A stretch of 24,201 nt of DNA from a virus (IMGVR_UViG_3300024520_000487:1-24201); one strand, 5' to 3'. Counted from the stretch's first letter, positions 1 to 9,542 are shown. The notes: generated from the sequence alone by a model not told the origin. Numbers and translations: made by a program.

Positions 1-3000
1 CAACAGGTTCTTTAGAACCGGAAGCTGATACGGTCGAGGTGCCTGACGGGCATACGCCTCACCATCCGAATCGTAATCGTACAACCTGTTCTTGAACGGA
101 ACATCGGTAAACAACTTTTTGTTTGTCGCCAACTCCACCGGCACCTTGATCGCAGGTGACGTATCCGAAAGCATACGCAGCGGATCAAACCCGTCCGGAC
201 CAGTACCGGTAATCGCAGCCAAATCCTGCCGGAACCGCAGAGACGGCAAGTCAGGTGTGAAATAGACGGTGCCGCCATCACGCTCACCCCAAGGTGTCTT
301 AATGGCACCCATTTCCTCAAAGTAGCCAGGTGTTACCTGGTCATCTTCGGAACCCAACTCCAAGTTTCGTTTGATGTTGAAATATGATCGGTTCAACTTG
401 CCAGGTGAATGCGACCAAACAGACGCCTGTAGAGCCATGTTCCGAGAGTAAAACATCCAGAACGGGCTAACCCTCTTAGCTCCACGATCAAACCCCGAGA
501 TGTCTCGATAGTTGAAGTGGAACCTTTCGATATGCTCCAAAGCTGTAACCTTGTCGCCGCCCTTAACCATAACGTCATAGGCGTGCCCACCACGCATCCT
601 GGCCTCAGCGTTACCGGATCGTTCACGAATCCACTTCGTAGGCAAAAAGTCTGTTGAGAACGGGTTGGCGTTAAACTTACCACCAGCCAAGTTTTGTGTA
701 ACTTCCTGAGCTTGCAAACCCCAACCAGAACCAGCCGCAGCCTCCAACGCCCCCTGGAGGTTCGGAATGTCATCCTCAAACCCGTGCTTCTTCGCCCACT
801 TGTTAGCGGCCTGCACACCACCCAGATGCCCCCTGGACTCTGATGTCAGCCAACCCTCATACTCTTTCAGATATCGTTGGAACTTTGAGAAGTTCCGAAC
901 CGTAACATTATCAAGATACATACCGAACATACCGGAATAAAGGTTACGAGCCACAAACCCCGGACTGGCCGTAGCATACGACTTCCACAAGTTCAACGCT
1001 TGATCGTACCCTCGGATAACCTTAGCCAACTCCTTAGCCTGCGCTGGGTCAGTCAAATCAATCTGACGTTTCAAAGCGTCAGCATACCAGTCAGGTGCCT
1101 GCAAAGTGTCGTCAATCATCCGGTAACCGTCATCGGTCACACGCATCATATGTTCGGCAAACTTCGGATCAGTCAACGAACGAACAATACCGTCACCAAC
1201 CTCTTGGGCCGAAACTTTCATGTTGAAAGTAGCGGCATCATACGACAAAGCCTGAGCCTCCATATTACGGATCAGATCAAAACTTTTATCCTCACCCAAA
1301 TCCTTATAGGCTTTCAACATGACATCCATCTGTTCGGACAACAAATCGTTAGCCTCCTGCTTACCAGCCAGGTCGCCTTTCTTGCCAACCTTCGCTCCGT
1401 CAGCGAACTTAGCGCCCTTGCGGTACAGGTCGTTGGCGTTCATCAGCCGTGTTCGGGCTGTCTCGGTGTCCATCATCAACCAGACATGGGCGTTAGCGGC
1501 ATCGGTATGGGCCTCGAACTTGCTTAGGAACTGTGCCCTGGTTTCACGAACACCCTTCTCCGCTTGAGCCAGAGTAGAAACAGTCTCTTTCGTACCAGGG
1601 ACCGGAAACATCTCGTCCATAGCGTCACGAGCCTTCTGAGCCTCATCCAGATTTTGCTGAAAGATCGTGTGAGCCTTCTCAGCTTCCTCACGAGCCGCCG
1701 CCCAATCAGCCTTCGACTCAACCTTACGTGCCCGCTCCAACTTCCCGTTGGTGAAACTGATCTTCTCCTGGGCTGCAACAATGTCAGCCTCAAGTTGCTT
1801 GATCTTGATAGAAGCCGTACGCTTAGCACCCTTACCCTTAGAGGACTTCATAGCCCTAAACAGAGATAGCGCACTCTCATAAGCCCCCAACTGGCCCTGG
1901 AGAACATTCACAGAAGATTCCAGTTGAGCAATCTTCTCAGCCGACTCCTTGATAGTAACATCAATCTCACGCAACATCGTCCTGGCAGCATCACGGCCAC
2001 CCCGAGCGTCCTTAGCAGCCTTCTTCAACGCCTTCTTCCGAAGGTTGGCAGACGCAACCAGGTTCGCTAGCTCAGCAGCCTCCAACGAAGCCTTGTCCAC
2101 CTTGAACGGGGCCGAACCAAGAACATTGTCAGCAATGTTCTTGTTCGCAATACCGTCCTTCAACAACTGTAGCTGACCGGCCTTCATGTACGATCCGAGC
2201 AAACCGGGAAGGTCATCTTCCAACACTTTGATGTTGACGGCCTCCATCGAAATCTCATTCAGCCGTTTGATCGTCAAATCTGATTCTGTTAGAATGGTCC
2301 CAAAAAAATCGTCACCCGCCTCCAATGTTCGTGCCTTCACGAACGCCTGATCGGGTGCGTTCACCAACTTGACGATACCGGACAAACGTTCCTCACCAGC
2401 CTGGAACAACTCTAGCGCAGCCTTCGTCGGAACATGATTGATATATCCGGACCTAAGATTAAAATCAATACCAGCATCCTTGAGAGATGCACCCGCTGAA
2501 TCAAACCAGGCGTTCACCTGGGCTGCACGACGACCAGCCACACTACCATCTAGCACCGAAGGGTCCAGCCTTGATCGCTCAACGAGGTCAATGATCTCAC
2601 CGCTGTCATATTTTCGGTTCTTTTTTCCCAGCCAACGCATCGAAGTAGTTGATCGCTTGGCCGCATTATCGGCCCAAAAGTGTGAACCCATCTTAGCCAA
2701 ATGCACGTTAGACAAAGCTACCGCTGCCTCAGGGGCCGTACTCGAACCCAAGATGATAGCTTCCTTGGCAGCAGCTTCCAACGCCCCGAACGTAGCATCG
2801 TCAGCGGCCATCCGTGCCCTAAACTTACCGGCCCTATCCGTCTTAGACAACCAATGCTTGAAAGCCCCCTTGCCTGACTCGGATAGTTCCGCCAACCGGC
2901 GGCTACCAGCAATAGCGACCCTGTATGTTTTGCCACCGAACGAATACCCTAGACGTGACTGGACACCCAACTCGCCCAACAGGTTATCTGTCACACCCAT

Positions 3001-3849
3001 CTCGGCAAGTGATTTGCGAGTGAAAGCGGAACGTCCATGCGTTCCGGCTTTGCCGATTAGCGCCCTGGTAGCCAACTGGTCGGCAGCAGCCTGAGCAGGC
3101 AACTTCACCGCCTGATTCTGTGTTGCCTCTCGACCGATAGCCTTAGCCAACCCAAGTCGTTCCCCAGACTTCAACGCAGCATCAACAGTACCCAGCTTAG
3201 CGCCACCCTTAGCTACCGTACCAAACCTGGTATACAGCAACGGGTCAACAGCGAGGTCCCCAGCGATACCGGCAACCTGACGCATCCACAACGGCCGATC
3301 CGTACCGTCAGCCTCTGTAGCGGCCTGGACAATCTCACCAAACCCCTTATGCTCATCAACATTCTTTTTGATGTCAGCCCAACTGAAATCTCCGTCGTAC
3401 GGGTTCTTGTAGTCGGGGTCATCGAAATCTGTTCGGGAAGCCAAACCGACCGGGGCCAACACATCCTCGATACCTTTAGCGAGAGGCTCGCCAACAACAT
3501 CCAACGTCTCTTTCAGTAGCGCAGCCGGATATCGCCTAGTAAGGTCCACGGTGTCGATCAGCTTAGAGAACGCTCGACCAGCCAACGAACCATCCCCACC
3601 ATCCCCACCATCGAGAGTACCGGCGTTCTCACGGCTAGCCCGAATCTCAGCCATCGTCTCAGCCAAAACATCCGAACCACCCGGACGGGCCGTAGGTGTA
3701 GGGGGACGCAAAACGCCGCCAGACCCAGAGGGTCGTGACGGCAGTTCAACTTGTGACCCAAAAGTAGGCAGACGGGTAGCGCCCACCAAATCAGGGTTAA
3801 ACGTATCTTTCTGGGCGGCGATCGCCCGAATCTCATCAATCAGAGACAT
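1..3849 (-). CDS. Giant internal virion / large polyvalent-type protein (partial, C-terminus outside window)
   Basis: This frame is open from an ATG at 3849 to the window edge, giving at least 1283 residues with no stop. The first residues read MSLIDEIRAIAAQKDTF. Residues about 600-770 are rich in Ala, Lys and Glu and look like long coiled coil. Near residue 1115 is a stretch reading FDRGAKRVSPFWMFYSRN, followed by an aromatic- and proline-rich segment. This resembles the 'FER-x-KR-x-x-PFY-x-W-x-RKN' signature I associate with large internal proteins of short-tailed phages (large polyvalent protein-associated domains). In such phages these proteins are packed in the capsid and ejected with the DNA; that role is inferred here. 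It is the last gene visible in the late operon and follows three small internal-virion-type genes. A palindrome (3860-3874) ends 10 bases before the ATG. A lytic or other enzymatic domain could lie in the part I cannot see. Confidence 0.75.
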   Translation of the reverse strand, partial: MSLIDEIRAIAAQKDTFNPDLVGATRLPTFGSQVELPSRPSGSGGVLRPPTPTARPGGSDVLAETMAEIRASRENAGTLDGGDGGDGSLAGRAFSKLIDTVDLTRRYPAALLKETLDVVGEPLAKGIEDVLAPVGLASRTDFDDPDYKNPYDGDFSWADIKKNVDEHKGFGEIVQAATEADGTDRPLWMRQVAGIAGDLAVDPLLYTRFGTVAKGGAKLGTVDAALKSGERLGLAKAIGREATQNQAVKLPAQAAADQLATRALIGKAGTHGRSAFTRKSLAEMGVTDNLLGELGVQSRLGYSFGGKTYRVAIAGSRRLAELSESGKGAFKHWLSKTDRAGKFRARMAADDATFGALEAAAKEAIILGSSTAPEAAVALSNVHLAKMGSHFWADNAAKRSTTSMRWLGKKNRKYDSGEIIDLVERSRLDPSVLDGSVAGRRAAQVNAWFDSAGASLKDAGIDFNLRSGYINHVPTKAALELFQAGEERLSGIVKLVNAPDQAFVKARTLEAGDDFFGTILTESDLTIKRLNEISMEAVNIKVLEDDLPGLLGSYMKAGQLQLLKDGIANKNIADNVLGSAPFKVDKASLEAAELANLVASANLRKKALKKAAKDARGGRDAARTMLREIDVTIKESAEKIAQLESSVNVLQGQLGAYESALSLFRAMKSSKGKGAKRTASIKIKQLEADIVAAQEKISFTNGKLERARKVESKADWAAAREEAEKAHTIFQQNLDEAQKARDAMDEMFPVPGTKETVSTLAQAEKGVRETRAQFLSKFEAHTDAANAHVWLMMDTETARTRLMNANDLYRKGAKFADGAKVGKKGDLAGKQEANDLLSEQMDVMLKAYKDLGEDKSFDLIRNMEAQALSYDAATFNMKVSAQEVGDGIVRSLTDPKFAEHMMRVTDDGYRMIDDTLQAPDWYADALKRQIDLTDPAQAKELAKVIRGYDQALNLWKSYATASPGFVARNLYSGMFGMYLDNVTVRNFSKFQRYLKEYEGWLTSESRGHLGGVQAANKWAKKHGFEDDIPNLQGALEAAAGSGWGLQAQEVTQNLAGGKFNANPFSTDFLPTKWIRERSGNAEARMRGGHAYDVMVKGGDKVTALEHIERFHFNYRDISGFDRGAKRVSPFWMFYSRNMALQASVWSHSPGKLNRSYFNIKRNLELGSEDDQVTPGYFEEMGAIKTPWGERDGGTVYFTPDLPSLRFRQDLAAITGTGPDGFDPLRMLSDTSPAIKVPVELATNKKLFTDVPFKNRLYDYDSDGEAYARQAPRPYQLPVLKNLL
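2283..2295. promoter_or_regulatory. Palindromic ATTCT-N3-AGAAT element, intragenic
   Basis: ATTCTGTTAGAAT lies inside the giant virion protein gene. It has the same two half-sites and 3-base spacer as the copies at gene boundaries, with G for A at the first spacer base. It may be a functional binding site or chance codon use. Confidence 0.4.
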
Positions 3850-3859
3850 CTACTTCAAC

Positions 3860-3874
3860 CATTCTATTAGAATG
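3860..3874. promoter_or_regulatory. Palindromic element CATTCTATTAGAATG upstream of the giant gene
   Basis: This 15-bp palindrome (single-base centre) fills the 26-bp gap between the stop of the 364-aa gene (3876) and the ATG of the giant gene (3849). It is identical to the copy in the tRNA array at 18844-18858, and to the reverse complement of the copy at 14005-14019. The position suggests an operator, promoter element or RNA processing site. Confidence 0.6.
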
Positions 3875-3875
3875 C

Positions 3876-4970
3876 TCAACTGGTCGGTGGAGCTTGACCA
3901 AAAATGACGGCGAACTCGGCCATGAACCTGGCTCGCTGATCCTCCTGCTCCTGAGAAGAAGTCGCAGTCGCCTTCCGTTTCTTAACCAACTCCGAAGCCA
4001 AACCCTGTAGACGCTGCTCATACCCCTCCCGCTCAGCCCGGAAACGCCCCTGATCAGGTTCAAACTCACCAACCCCAGCCACACCCGGCCGAGGCTGATT
4101 GTATTCCGGATTCTCCGACCGCCGCCGAGAAGGCCCATTAGGATCAAACCGTCCAACAAGGAAATCTGTGACGTTCGAGTTACCCCGCTGACGATCCAAC
4201 GATTCCTGAGTCAAACGACTAACACCATCATTATCCGTATAACGTGTCGAAGGCGTAGCGAAATCGGGTTGCGACCCAAGGAACCGGTTGGGTGCCCGCT
4301 CAGGCAACCGCTCCGGACCTGCCGCCCTGGTCGGGAAATCCAAGCCTTCGAAGCGTCCCAAAATGTCATCTACAGATCGTGAGCCGCCAGCCTCAAACTC
4401 GTTACCTGGCGTACCGTAACTGTTGAACTCTTGAACCTTCTGCTCGTACGTGTCCAACTCCTGTTGGTACGCCGTGTTATCCCTGGCGATCTGCACGTTC
4501 TTGGTAGCGTAATCAGACAGAAGGGCGGCAACACTTGAAGTATCGTATGCGCCCTGACCGCCCAACCCCTTGAACACTCCTTCCGACCCATCGCTTTCGG
4601 GTAGAAACTCGGCTTGTTCCGGGAACTCTTCAACCTGCGACTTGATCCAATCGGCAGCCATAATCGGCCCCAAACCCCGATCAATCTTGTCCATCGCCGC
4701 AGACAACAACGGGTTACCAGCATAAACCGACCGCAGATCGTTCGTACCAAAAGACCCCACAGGCGCATCCCCCGGATGTGCCGGTGCAACGATCCCTAGC
4801 AAATCGTCAATAGTCAACCCAGATGTCTTGAGAAGGTCGTTGAAGAAGTTGAATCGTTGATCCGCCCGCTGAAACGTGTTGTTGTCAGCGGCAAGAAAGT
4901 CGTCACCTGAGCCGAACTCGTTACCGGCCATAATAAGATTGATAAGTTCTGCACTAAGTTCTTCGGACAT
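3876..4970 (-). CDS. Putative internal virion protein, 364 aa
   Basis: I do not recognise a family. The protein is acidic and hydrophilic, without signal peptide or membrane segment. The N-terminal third is helical, residues about 190-300 are rich in Gly, Pro, Arg and Asn and probably disordered, and the C-terminus is a charged Glu/Gln/Arg/Lys helix ending in a short hydrophobic tail. The start at 4970 is well supported: TAAGGAG sits 5 bases before the ATG and overlaps the TAA stop of the preceding gene. It lies between two other low-complexity virion-type proteins and the giant protein, the place where short-tailed phages often keep internal core or ejection proteins. That role is inferred from position and composition only. 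Confidence 0.75.
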   Translation of the reverse strand: MSEELSAELINLIMAGNEFGSGDDFLAADNNTFQRADQRFNFFNDLLKTSGLTIDDLLGIVAPAHPGDAPVGSFGTNDLRSVYAGNPLLSAAMDKIDRGLGPIMAADWIKSQVEEFPEQAEFLPESDGSEGVFKGLGGQGAYDTSSVAALLSDYATKNVQIARDNTAYQQELDTYEQKVQEFNSYGTPGNEFEAGGSRSVDDILGRFEGLDFPTRAAGPERLPERAPNRFLGSQPDFATPSTRYTDNDGVSRLTQESLDRQRGNSNVTDFLVGRFDPNGPSRRRSENPEYNQPRPGVAGVGEFEPDQGRFRAEREGYEQRLQGLASELVKKRKATATSSQEQEDQRARFMAEFAVIFGQAPPTS

Positions 4971-4979
4971 TACAACTCC

Positions 4980-6020
4980 TTAAACGCCGATGCCAAGCTG
5001 GGCCATCTGCAACCTGATCTGATTCTCCTGATCCAACCTCGCCTGCTCCGCTTGCTGCTGCTGCATAAACAACTCGGCATCCAACTGTGCCCGAGAAGCA
5101 TCATTCTGCTGCAAACCAGCATCCCGCTGAGCCGCAATCCGGGCCATCAAAGCCTGCTCACCCTGAGAAATACCAGTCTGTACATCGCCAACCAACGCAC
5201 CAGACAAAGCCTCACGATCCGCACCCGCCGCATCAAAACTGGTAGCGGCACCCAACTGTGCCGCCCTGGCAGCCGCAAACAGATTGTTGATAGGTGCCTG
5301 CTGAGCCTGGACCGAACCAGCATCAAAACTGTTCAAAATGTTGTTCAAACCGGCTGCGTTCCCCTGGGAACCGGCCGAAAACTGTTGCTGGAGAGCCCGC
5401 AGCCGACTGTCCCCATCAGAAAACGCCTCAGAGGTCGCTGTACGGCCCTGTGCGGCCCGGGCGGCCGACTCTGCACCGATACCGGCCACACGCTCACTAC
5501 CGGCCGCAGAAGCGTCCTGGATAGAACCCGAGAAACGGTCGTAACGGGCGTTCACCGGATCATCAGAAAACTGTGACCCCAACCGGCCACGCAACTCATC
5601 AAACCGCCCACCGATATCCTGCCCCTGGACAGAAGCCAAATACGCCCGGTACGCCGCACTAGTGTCAGCGCTAGGACCCAGAGAACCGCCGCCACCTCGT
5701 GAGCCACCACCCGAGGGACCGCTCACCGGCTGCCTACCGGCAGCCGTCAAAGTAGCTTGCAACATATCCCACGGAGAAAGTGGCTGATCCGTACCGGCAG
5801 CCAACTCCCTCTCCAACTCGGCAATCGCAGCCAAATAATCTTGATCCCACCCATCAAACTGACGATCAGCAAGATTACTCGTACGAGACGCATACGGAGT
5901 CGTTGTTGCAGGCACATACGGACCCACCGACGGTGCTGGCTGGCCCGGCTGCCGGTCGGGAATAGTGTTAGCACGCTTCGGTGGTACCGGTGTACGATCC
6001 GGCGTATTAAAAACACTCAT
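4980..6020 (-). CDS. Putative internal virion protein, Ala/Gln-rich, 346 aa
   Basis: No family is recognised with certainty. Residues 1-60 are Pro/Thr-rich, residues about 95-115 are a Gly/Ser linker, and from about residue 140 to the end the protein is Ala/Gln/Arg-rich and probably forms long helices; the C-terminus has runs of Gln and Glu typical of coiled coil. There is no membrane segment. The ATG at 6020 overlaps the stop of the upstream gene as ATGA (4 bp), so translation is likely coupled. Composition and place in the operon fit internal core or ejection proteins of podoviruses, but this is inference. Confidence 0.75.
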   Translation of the reverse strand: MSVFNTPDRTPVPPKRANTIPDRQPGQPAPSVGPYVPATTTPYASRTSNLADRQFDGWDQDYLAAIAELERELAAGTDQPLSPWDMLQATLTAAGRQPVSGPSGGGSRGGGGSLGPSADTSAAYRAYLASVQGQDIGGRFDELRGRLGSQFSDDPVNARYDRFSGSIQDASAAGSERVAGIGAESAARAAQGRTATSEAFSDGDSRLRALQQQFSAGSQGNAAGLNNILNSFDAGSVQAQQAPINNLFAAARAAQLGAATSFDAAGADREALSGALVGDVQTGISQGEQALMARIAAQRDAGLQQNDASRAQLDAELFMQQQQAEQARLDQENQIRLQMAQLGIGV

Positions 6021-6442
6021 CGAATAACCCCATTCAAACTAGCAAACGGGTCCTGACCCGCTCGTGCCCTCTGCATCTGATCAAACAAATCCAACAACGC
6101 CTGCTGATACTGTGCATCCCGAAACGTTTGAGCCTGCTCGGCAGCCGCCTCACCAACACCGAACTCAAAGTTCTGCTGCCCAACACCACGCTGAAACGAC
6201 TCAGCTTCCTTACGTTGCCCCTCACGACGCAACCCAGAATGATACAGTCCACGATTTTGGAAACCCTGCCCAACCCTCGGGAAACGATCCTGGAACGTCC
6301 TGTTAGTGTCCGCCAGTCCACGGCGATGCCTCTCTTGGGAGAGGAAACGCCCAAACGTTTGAGCCTGATCAGCCAACCCCTTGTTAGTGGACAGTTTGTT
6401 GGTTGCCAAACCGTAATCGTATGTTGGTGTGTTAAAAGCCAT
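6017..6442 (-). CDS. Putative small internal virion protein, 141 aa
   Basis: This is a small hydrophilic protein rich in Gln, Arg, Phe and Gly, with no membrane segment or recognised domain. It has recurrent spaced Phe residues within QxF/FxxG-like segments (for example QAQTFGRFL near residue 27 and QAQTFRDAQ near residue 103), suggesting an internal repeat or helical heptads. Its ATG overlaps the upstream fibre gene stop as TGATG, and its own stop overlaps the next start as ATGA, so it is locked into the tail/virion operon. It is the first of three consecutive low-complexity genes before the giant protein. A structural role is inferred from context. Confidence 0.7.
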   Translation of the reverse strand: MAFNTPTYDYGLATNKLSTNKGLADQAQTFGRFLSQERHRRGLADTNRTFQDRFPRVGQGFQNRGLYHSGLRREGQRKEAESFQRGVGQQNFEFGVGEAAAEQAQTFRDAQYQQALLDLFDQMQRARAGQDPFASLNGVIR

Positions 6443-7059
6443 CAGCCCGCCCCCAGTTTCGTGATTCCCAAAATAACTTCATCAACGGTGGCTGATGGCA
6501 ACGTTGTGATCTTCGAAACCCTCACCTTGAAAGAATCTCCGGTCTTGAAATAAAATACTTCGCCGCCGGTAACGGAACCCACAGCGGTACCCATGACGAG
6601 TGAGACAGTCGAACCAGAAATACTGATGAGGCTCGCAGAGGCAGTCCCTGAAGATACTGTGAGATGGAGACTGACCGCATACTGCCCCGAAGTCAAACAA
6701 GTGAACGTAAACCCGCTACCAGGCCACCAAGTGTCGGTATCACCCGACTCGGTTTCAAAAGTCACATCCGACGTATCAGAGGCACTCAAAGCGATGTCCG
6801 TAGATCGAGTAAAAAATGCTGAGTTGGTAGCAGCATCCACATATGCTTTGTTAGCAGCATCCGACGCAGCAGTCGGAGCCGAAACGTTCGTGACACGGTT
6901 AGCGCCAACATCCAAACTGCCCGTCATCGACTTAGAACCATCAACATGAACAGTAGATGCGTTGATAAACGCAACCAGCGCATCAAAGTCACCTTGTACC
7001 TCAACAGCCGAAGCTGTTGTACCGTTAGCCAACGTATTGGGAACAGAAACAGTAGCCAT
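6442..7059 (-). CDS. Tail fibre protein with jelly-roll-like C-terminus, 205 aa
   Basis: Residues about 40-75 contain SMTGSLDVGANRVTNVSAPT followed by DAANKAYVD. This is the classic phage tail-fibre segment (T/G-G-x-LDM-GG-x-x-I-x-N...DAVNKAYVD) that forms a trimeric shaft. The C-terminal ~120 residues alternate short Ser/Thr/Gly-rich beta strands (SGQYAVSLHLTVSSG, FYFKTGDSFKVRVSK) and look like a C1q/TNF-type jelly-roll head, a fold common at fibre tips. The likely role is host binding. It directly follows the nozzle gene in transcription order, and its stop overlaps the next gene. The start at 7059 gives an intact fibre N-terminus (MATVSVPNTLANGTTA). Confidence 0.8.
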   Translation of the reverse strand: MATVSVPNTLANGTTASAVEVQGDFDALVAFINASTVHVDGSKSMTGSLDVGANRVTNVSAPTAASDAANKAYVDAATNSAFFTRSTDIALSASDTSDVTFETESGDTDTWWPGSGFTFTCLTSGQYAVSLHLTVSSGTASASLISISGSTVSLVMGTAVGSVTGGEVFYFKTGDSFKVRVSKITTLPSATVDEVILGITKLGAG

Positions 7060-7065
7060 TATACC

Positions 7066-8703
7066 TCACTTAACACGCTTACGCCGGAACGGCAAAGCGA
7101 TAGAGTCAACCCACCAACGACCAGCGTTATCGGCAGAAGAAAACTTGAACTGGACAGCATGCCCCGTACCGGCAGACGGAAGCTTTGCGAACTCGTATGT
7201 GTCGGTCTGACCGTCACCCCACCGGCCAGTACCCCACACCATTGTACCCCACAACTCGTCGTCCTTGGCGTCAACAAAAACATCCGAAGAACGCTTCGCA
7301 CCGGCCTCATTAAAATCGAAGAACACATCAACAGTGATATTGACATCGCCCTCAGCGGCCGCAGTAACACGAGGTCGCTTAAACCGCTTCCGAGAAGAAG
7401 TCTCACCAGCCGTAATCCACGCAGTACGATAATAGCCGTCAATCCGAACATTCGAAGTCTCATCAGCACCAGCAGCCGACGTGATCGAGGCAGCATCCTC
7501 ACCAGTCAACGCAACATCATCAACACCATCAACAGTACCGCTAGCAACAATCCGATCAGTAGAATACGATCGGTCAAACCTGTACAGGTTCGTATCGGAC
7601 TCAAACAGGAACAGCGGATCAGCATCTTGATCGACTCGAACCCAGTTAAACATTTCTGTCACAACCGGATCATACCTGGTCAAAGCCCCAACCGCAGGGT
7701 CCCAAACAAACAAGAAATAGTTGACGCTCTCGCCCGAACCAGCCTCCAACGACATCCACAGACGGCCATCAGCCCACATGAGACGATGATCGCCACCATG
7801 CTTGATCTTACCCAGGTCAGACCACCACCGCAGCTTGTCCATCACCGGAGCAGTCTGACGCCCATTGAACGCCATCAGCATCCCGTCAGTAGCAAACCAG
7901 TAGCAAACCCCAGCATTAAACGCAACACCATCCGACGAATCAACACCAGACCCATTAGACAACGGCTCCAAATAAAACGAATCCTTGTCGGTACCGTAAA
8001 CAATGTACGCACCGGAACGCTTGAAAACCAACAAAGTCTCCCTAAAAGGAACCAGCGCCGTAATCGGATCACCATCATCCGATGGTGCAATATCAAAATA
8101 GTCGGCCGTAGCCCAATCCTCAGGGTTCTGCAAATGGGAGAACCTGACACGGTGGGGGTAACGCACCGCCGACTCCACCGTATCAGCAACCCACATATGC
8201 CCGGCATGCCGAGCAACATGCCGGGCCAACGGCATGTCACCGGCATCAGGTGCAGTATAGGTGTCGTTAAACGTGTTCGCCAAAGTCGTCAAAGTGGTGC
8301 CATCCCACTTTTGCATGATGATCGCACCAGCCAACCGACCGTTCGCCACATACGCATCCGAATCAAACGAAGCCATACGCATCCGATTTGTCGCAGCATC
8401 CGACAAATCCTTTGCAGTCGAAGTCAACGTCGAACCATCCCACGAGTGCATCAGCCCAGTCGTATCATACAACAAAACAGCATCAGCAGCAAAATAGATG
8501 GCACCCAAAAACTTGGCACCAGAAGCAACCGCAGCCGCAACCTGGGTATGGAACCCGCCACGCAACACAAACCCGCCACGCTGCCCAAAATCGACGTTCA
8601 AAGCATCAGGGGACTCGTTAAGTTTCAGAGTTTGTAGCTGGGTCGTCAAGTTCAACCCGCCACGAAAATCCCCCAAATAGATTACCTCACGAGACAACGC
8701 CAT
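7066..8703 (-). CDS. Tail nozzle / tail tubular protein B-like beta-propeller protein, 545 aa
   Basis: The N-terminus has FRGGLNLTTQLQTLKLNESPDALN, written here in part as GGLN...L...ESPDALNVDF, which is typical of podovirus nozzle or stabilisation proteins. The body has repeated WDG, YDT and FAADAVLLYD beta-strand elements consistent with a propeller, and the C-terminal third is a beta-sandwich-like region ending in a basic tail (FRRKRVK). In podoviruses this protein forms the hexameric tip beneath the adaptor. I place the start at ATG 8703, which overlaps the adaptor stop as TGATG; a TTG one codon upstream is less likely. The adjacent adaptor gene upstream supports the call. Confidence 0.78.
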   Translation of the reverse strand: MALSREVIYLGDFRGGLNLTTQLQTLKLNESPDALNVDFGQRGGFVLRGGFHTQVAAAVASGAKFLGAIYFAADAVLLYDTTGLMHSWDGSTLTSTAKDLSDAATNRMRMASFDSDAYVANGRLAGAIIMQKWDGTTLTTLANTFNDTYTAPDAGDMPLARHVARHAGHMWVADTVESAVRYPHRVRFSHLQNPEDWATADYFDIAPSDDGDPITALVPFRETLLVFKRSGAYIVYGTDKDSFYLEPLSNGSGVDSSDGVAFNAGVCYWFATDGMLMAFNGRQTAPVMDKLRWWSDLGKIKHGGDHRLMWADGRLWMSLEAGSGESVNYFLFVWDPAVGALTRYDPVVTEMFNWVRVDQDADPLFLFESDTNLYRFDRSYSTDRIVASGTVDGVDDVALTGEDAASITSAAGADETSNVRIDGYYRTAWITAGETSSRKRFKRPRVTAAAEGDVNITVDVFFDFNEAGAKRSSDVFVDAKDDELWGTMVWGTGRWGDGQTDTYEFAKLPSAGTGHAVQFKFSSADNAGRWWVDSIALPFRRKRVK

Positions 8704-9392
8704 CAAGAACCCTCAGTATTCCTACGCACCCAAGCACCATAACTCAACGAACGCCGCCGCCCACCACCCAAAACCCTGGTCGGCTTACCGGTTCGCATCG
8801 CAGACAAAATATAGCGTCCAACCGAAATCTCATACGTGTTCTCAAAAAGTTGGGCCAACTCCAAATCCTCTTGAGCAGTATAGTATTTAGCCAACATGTA
8901 CCAGCAGATCGCCTCGTCAAACTCACGAGGCAAATCCGGGTCCCCACCAGCCGTAGGCCAATCCGTAAACGTCGTATAACCATACACCGTATATGTCACC
9001 GCTGTAGTTGTGGGGGCGGGGAACAAATAGATTACACCGTTCTTCAAACTAAACGAATCAGCTTCCTGAGTCGAATAATCTGTTGTGTTGCCATCCAACG
9101 ACAACACATACTGCTCGAATGGGATATATACCAACGTGCTGGTCGGACCAGAAACACCAGTCACATACTCGATATTCTTCGACGCAAACGAGGCACCGTT
9201 CAAAGCGTACTGGTCGGTACCAGCCACCACCGTCAAAGTATCGGAACCGTGACGTTCCCGCCACTCCGGTACCCGCCTCCGAATATCGTTATAGGCTGCC
9301 CGAGCATACACAGTCAAACTGGCGTCAGGAGCGTCCTGTTCGTCAGTGTCAGCGTGAAGCCGAACAAAGGTAATCATTTCTTGCAAATCCAT
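8703..9392 (-). CDS. Head-tail adaptor (tail tubular protein A / gp4-like), 229 aa
   Basis: The N-terminal helices (MDLQEMITFVRLHADTDEQD...VYARAAYNDIRRRVPEW) are followed by a beta segment (TLTVVAGTDQYAL) and a later helical region (DEAICWYMLAKYYTAQEDLELAQLFENTYE). This order is typical of podovirus adaptors that form a dodecamer under the portal and dock the nozzle. Length about 230 aa matches the family. The ATG follows the stop of the 49-aa gene with no gap (TAA then ATG), and its stop overlaps the nozzle start. Immediate neighbourhood with a nozzle-type protein makes this one of the firmer tail calls. Confidence 0.78.
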   Translation of the reverse strand: MDLQEMITFVRLHADTDEQDAPDASLTVYARAAYNDIRRRVPEWRERHGSDTLTVVAGTDQYALNGASFASKNIEYVTGVSGPTSTLVYIPFEQYVLSLDGNTTDYSTQEADSFSLKNGVIYLFPAPTTTAVTYTVYGYTTFTDWPTAGGDPDLPREFDEAICWYMLAKYYTAQEDLELAQLFENTYEISVGRYILSAMRTGKPTRVLGGGRRRSLSYGAWVRRNTEGS

Positions 9393-9542
9393 TTACGGCT
9401 CCAAAGCTACTAGCCGAGCTAGCAAATCTTCATATTCTGTTTGAAACGACAAGAACGCCCGTCGAATGTCCCTGACATCGACGTTCGACCAACCAACCGT
9501 CAAAGCCATCAGTTCCCTCTCGGTAGGCACATAACCTTCCAT
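9393..9542 (-). CDS. Small protein of 49 aa between fibre and adaptor genes
   Basis: A short frame begins MEGYVPTERELMALTVGW and ends EDLLARLVALEP. It fills the gap between the 729-aa fibre gene and the adaptor. Its ATG overlaps the fibre stop as TGATG and its TAA abuts the adaptor ATG, so the fit to the operon is exact. The C-terminal half is probably a helix or coiled coil. Its last residues (ALEP) match the end of the 729-aa protein (IEALEP), and 14 bp (ACGGCTCCAAAGCT) are shared between the two gene ends (9395-9408 and 9544-9557). Function is unknown; a small tail or chaperone-like protein is possible. Confidence 0.7.
   Translation of the reverse strand: MEGYVPTERELMALTVGWSNVDVRDIRRAFLSFQTEYEDLLARLVALEP

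Noticed and set aside
6946-8637. 563-aa plus-strand open frame antisense to the nozzle gene
   Set aside because: It is Arg/Ser/Ile-rich in the way typical of shadow frames, spans two well-supported minus-strand genes, and has no recognisable domain.
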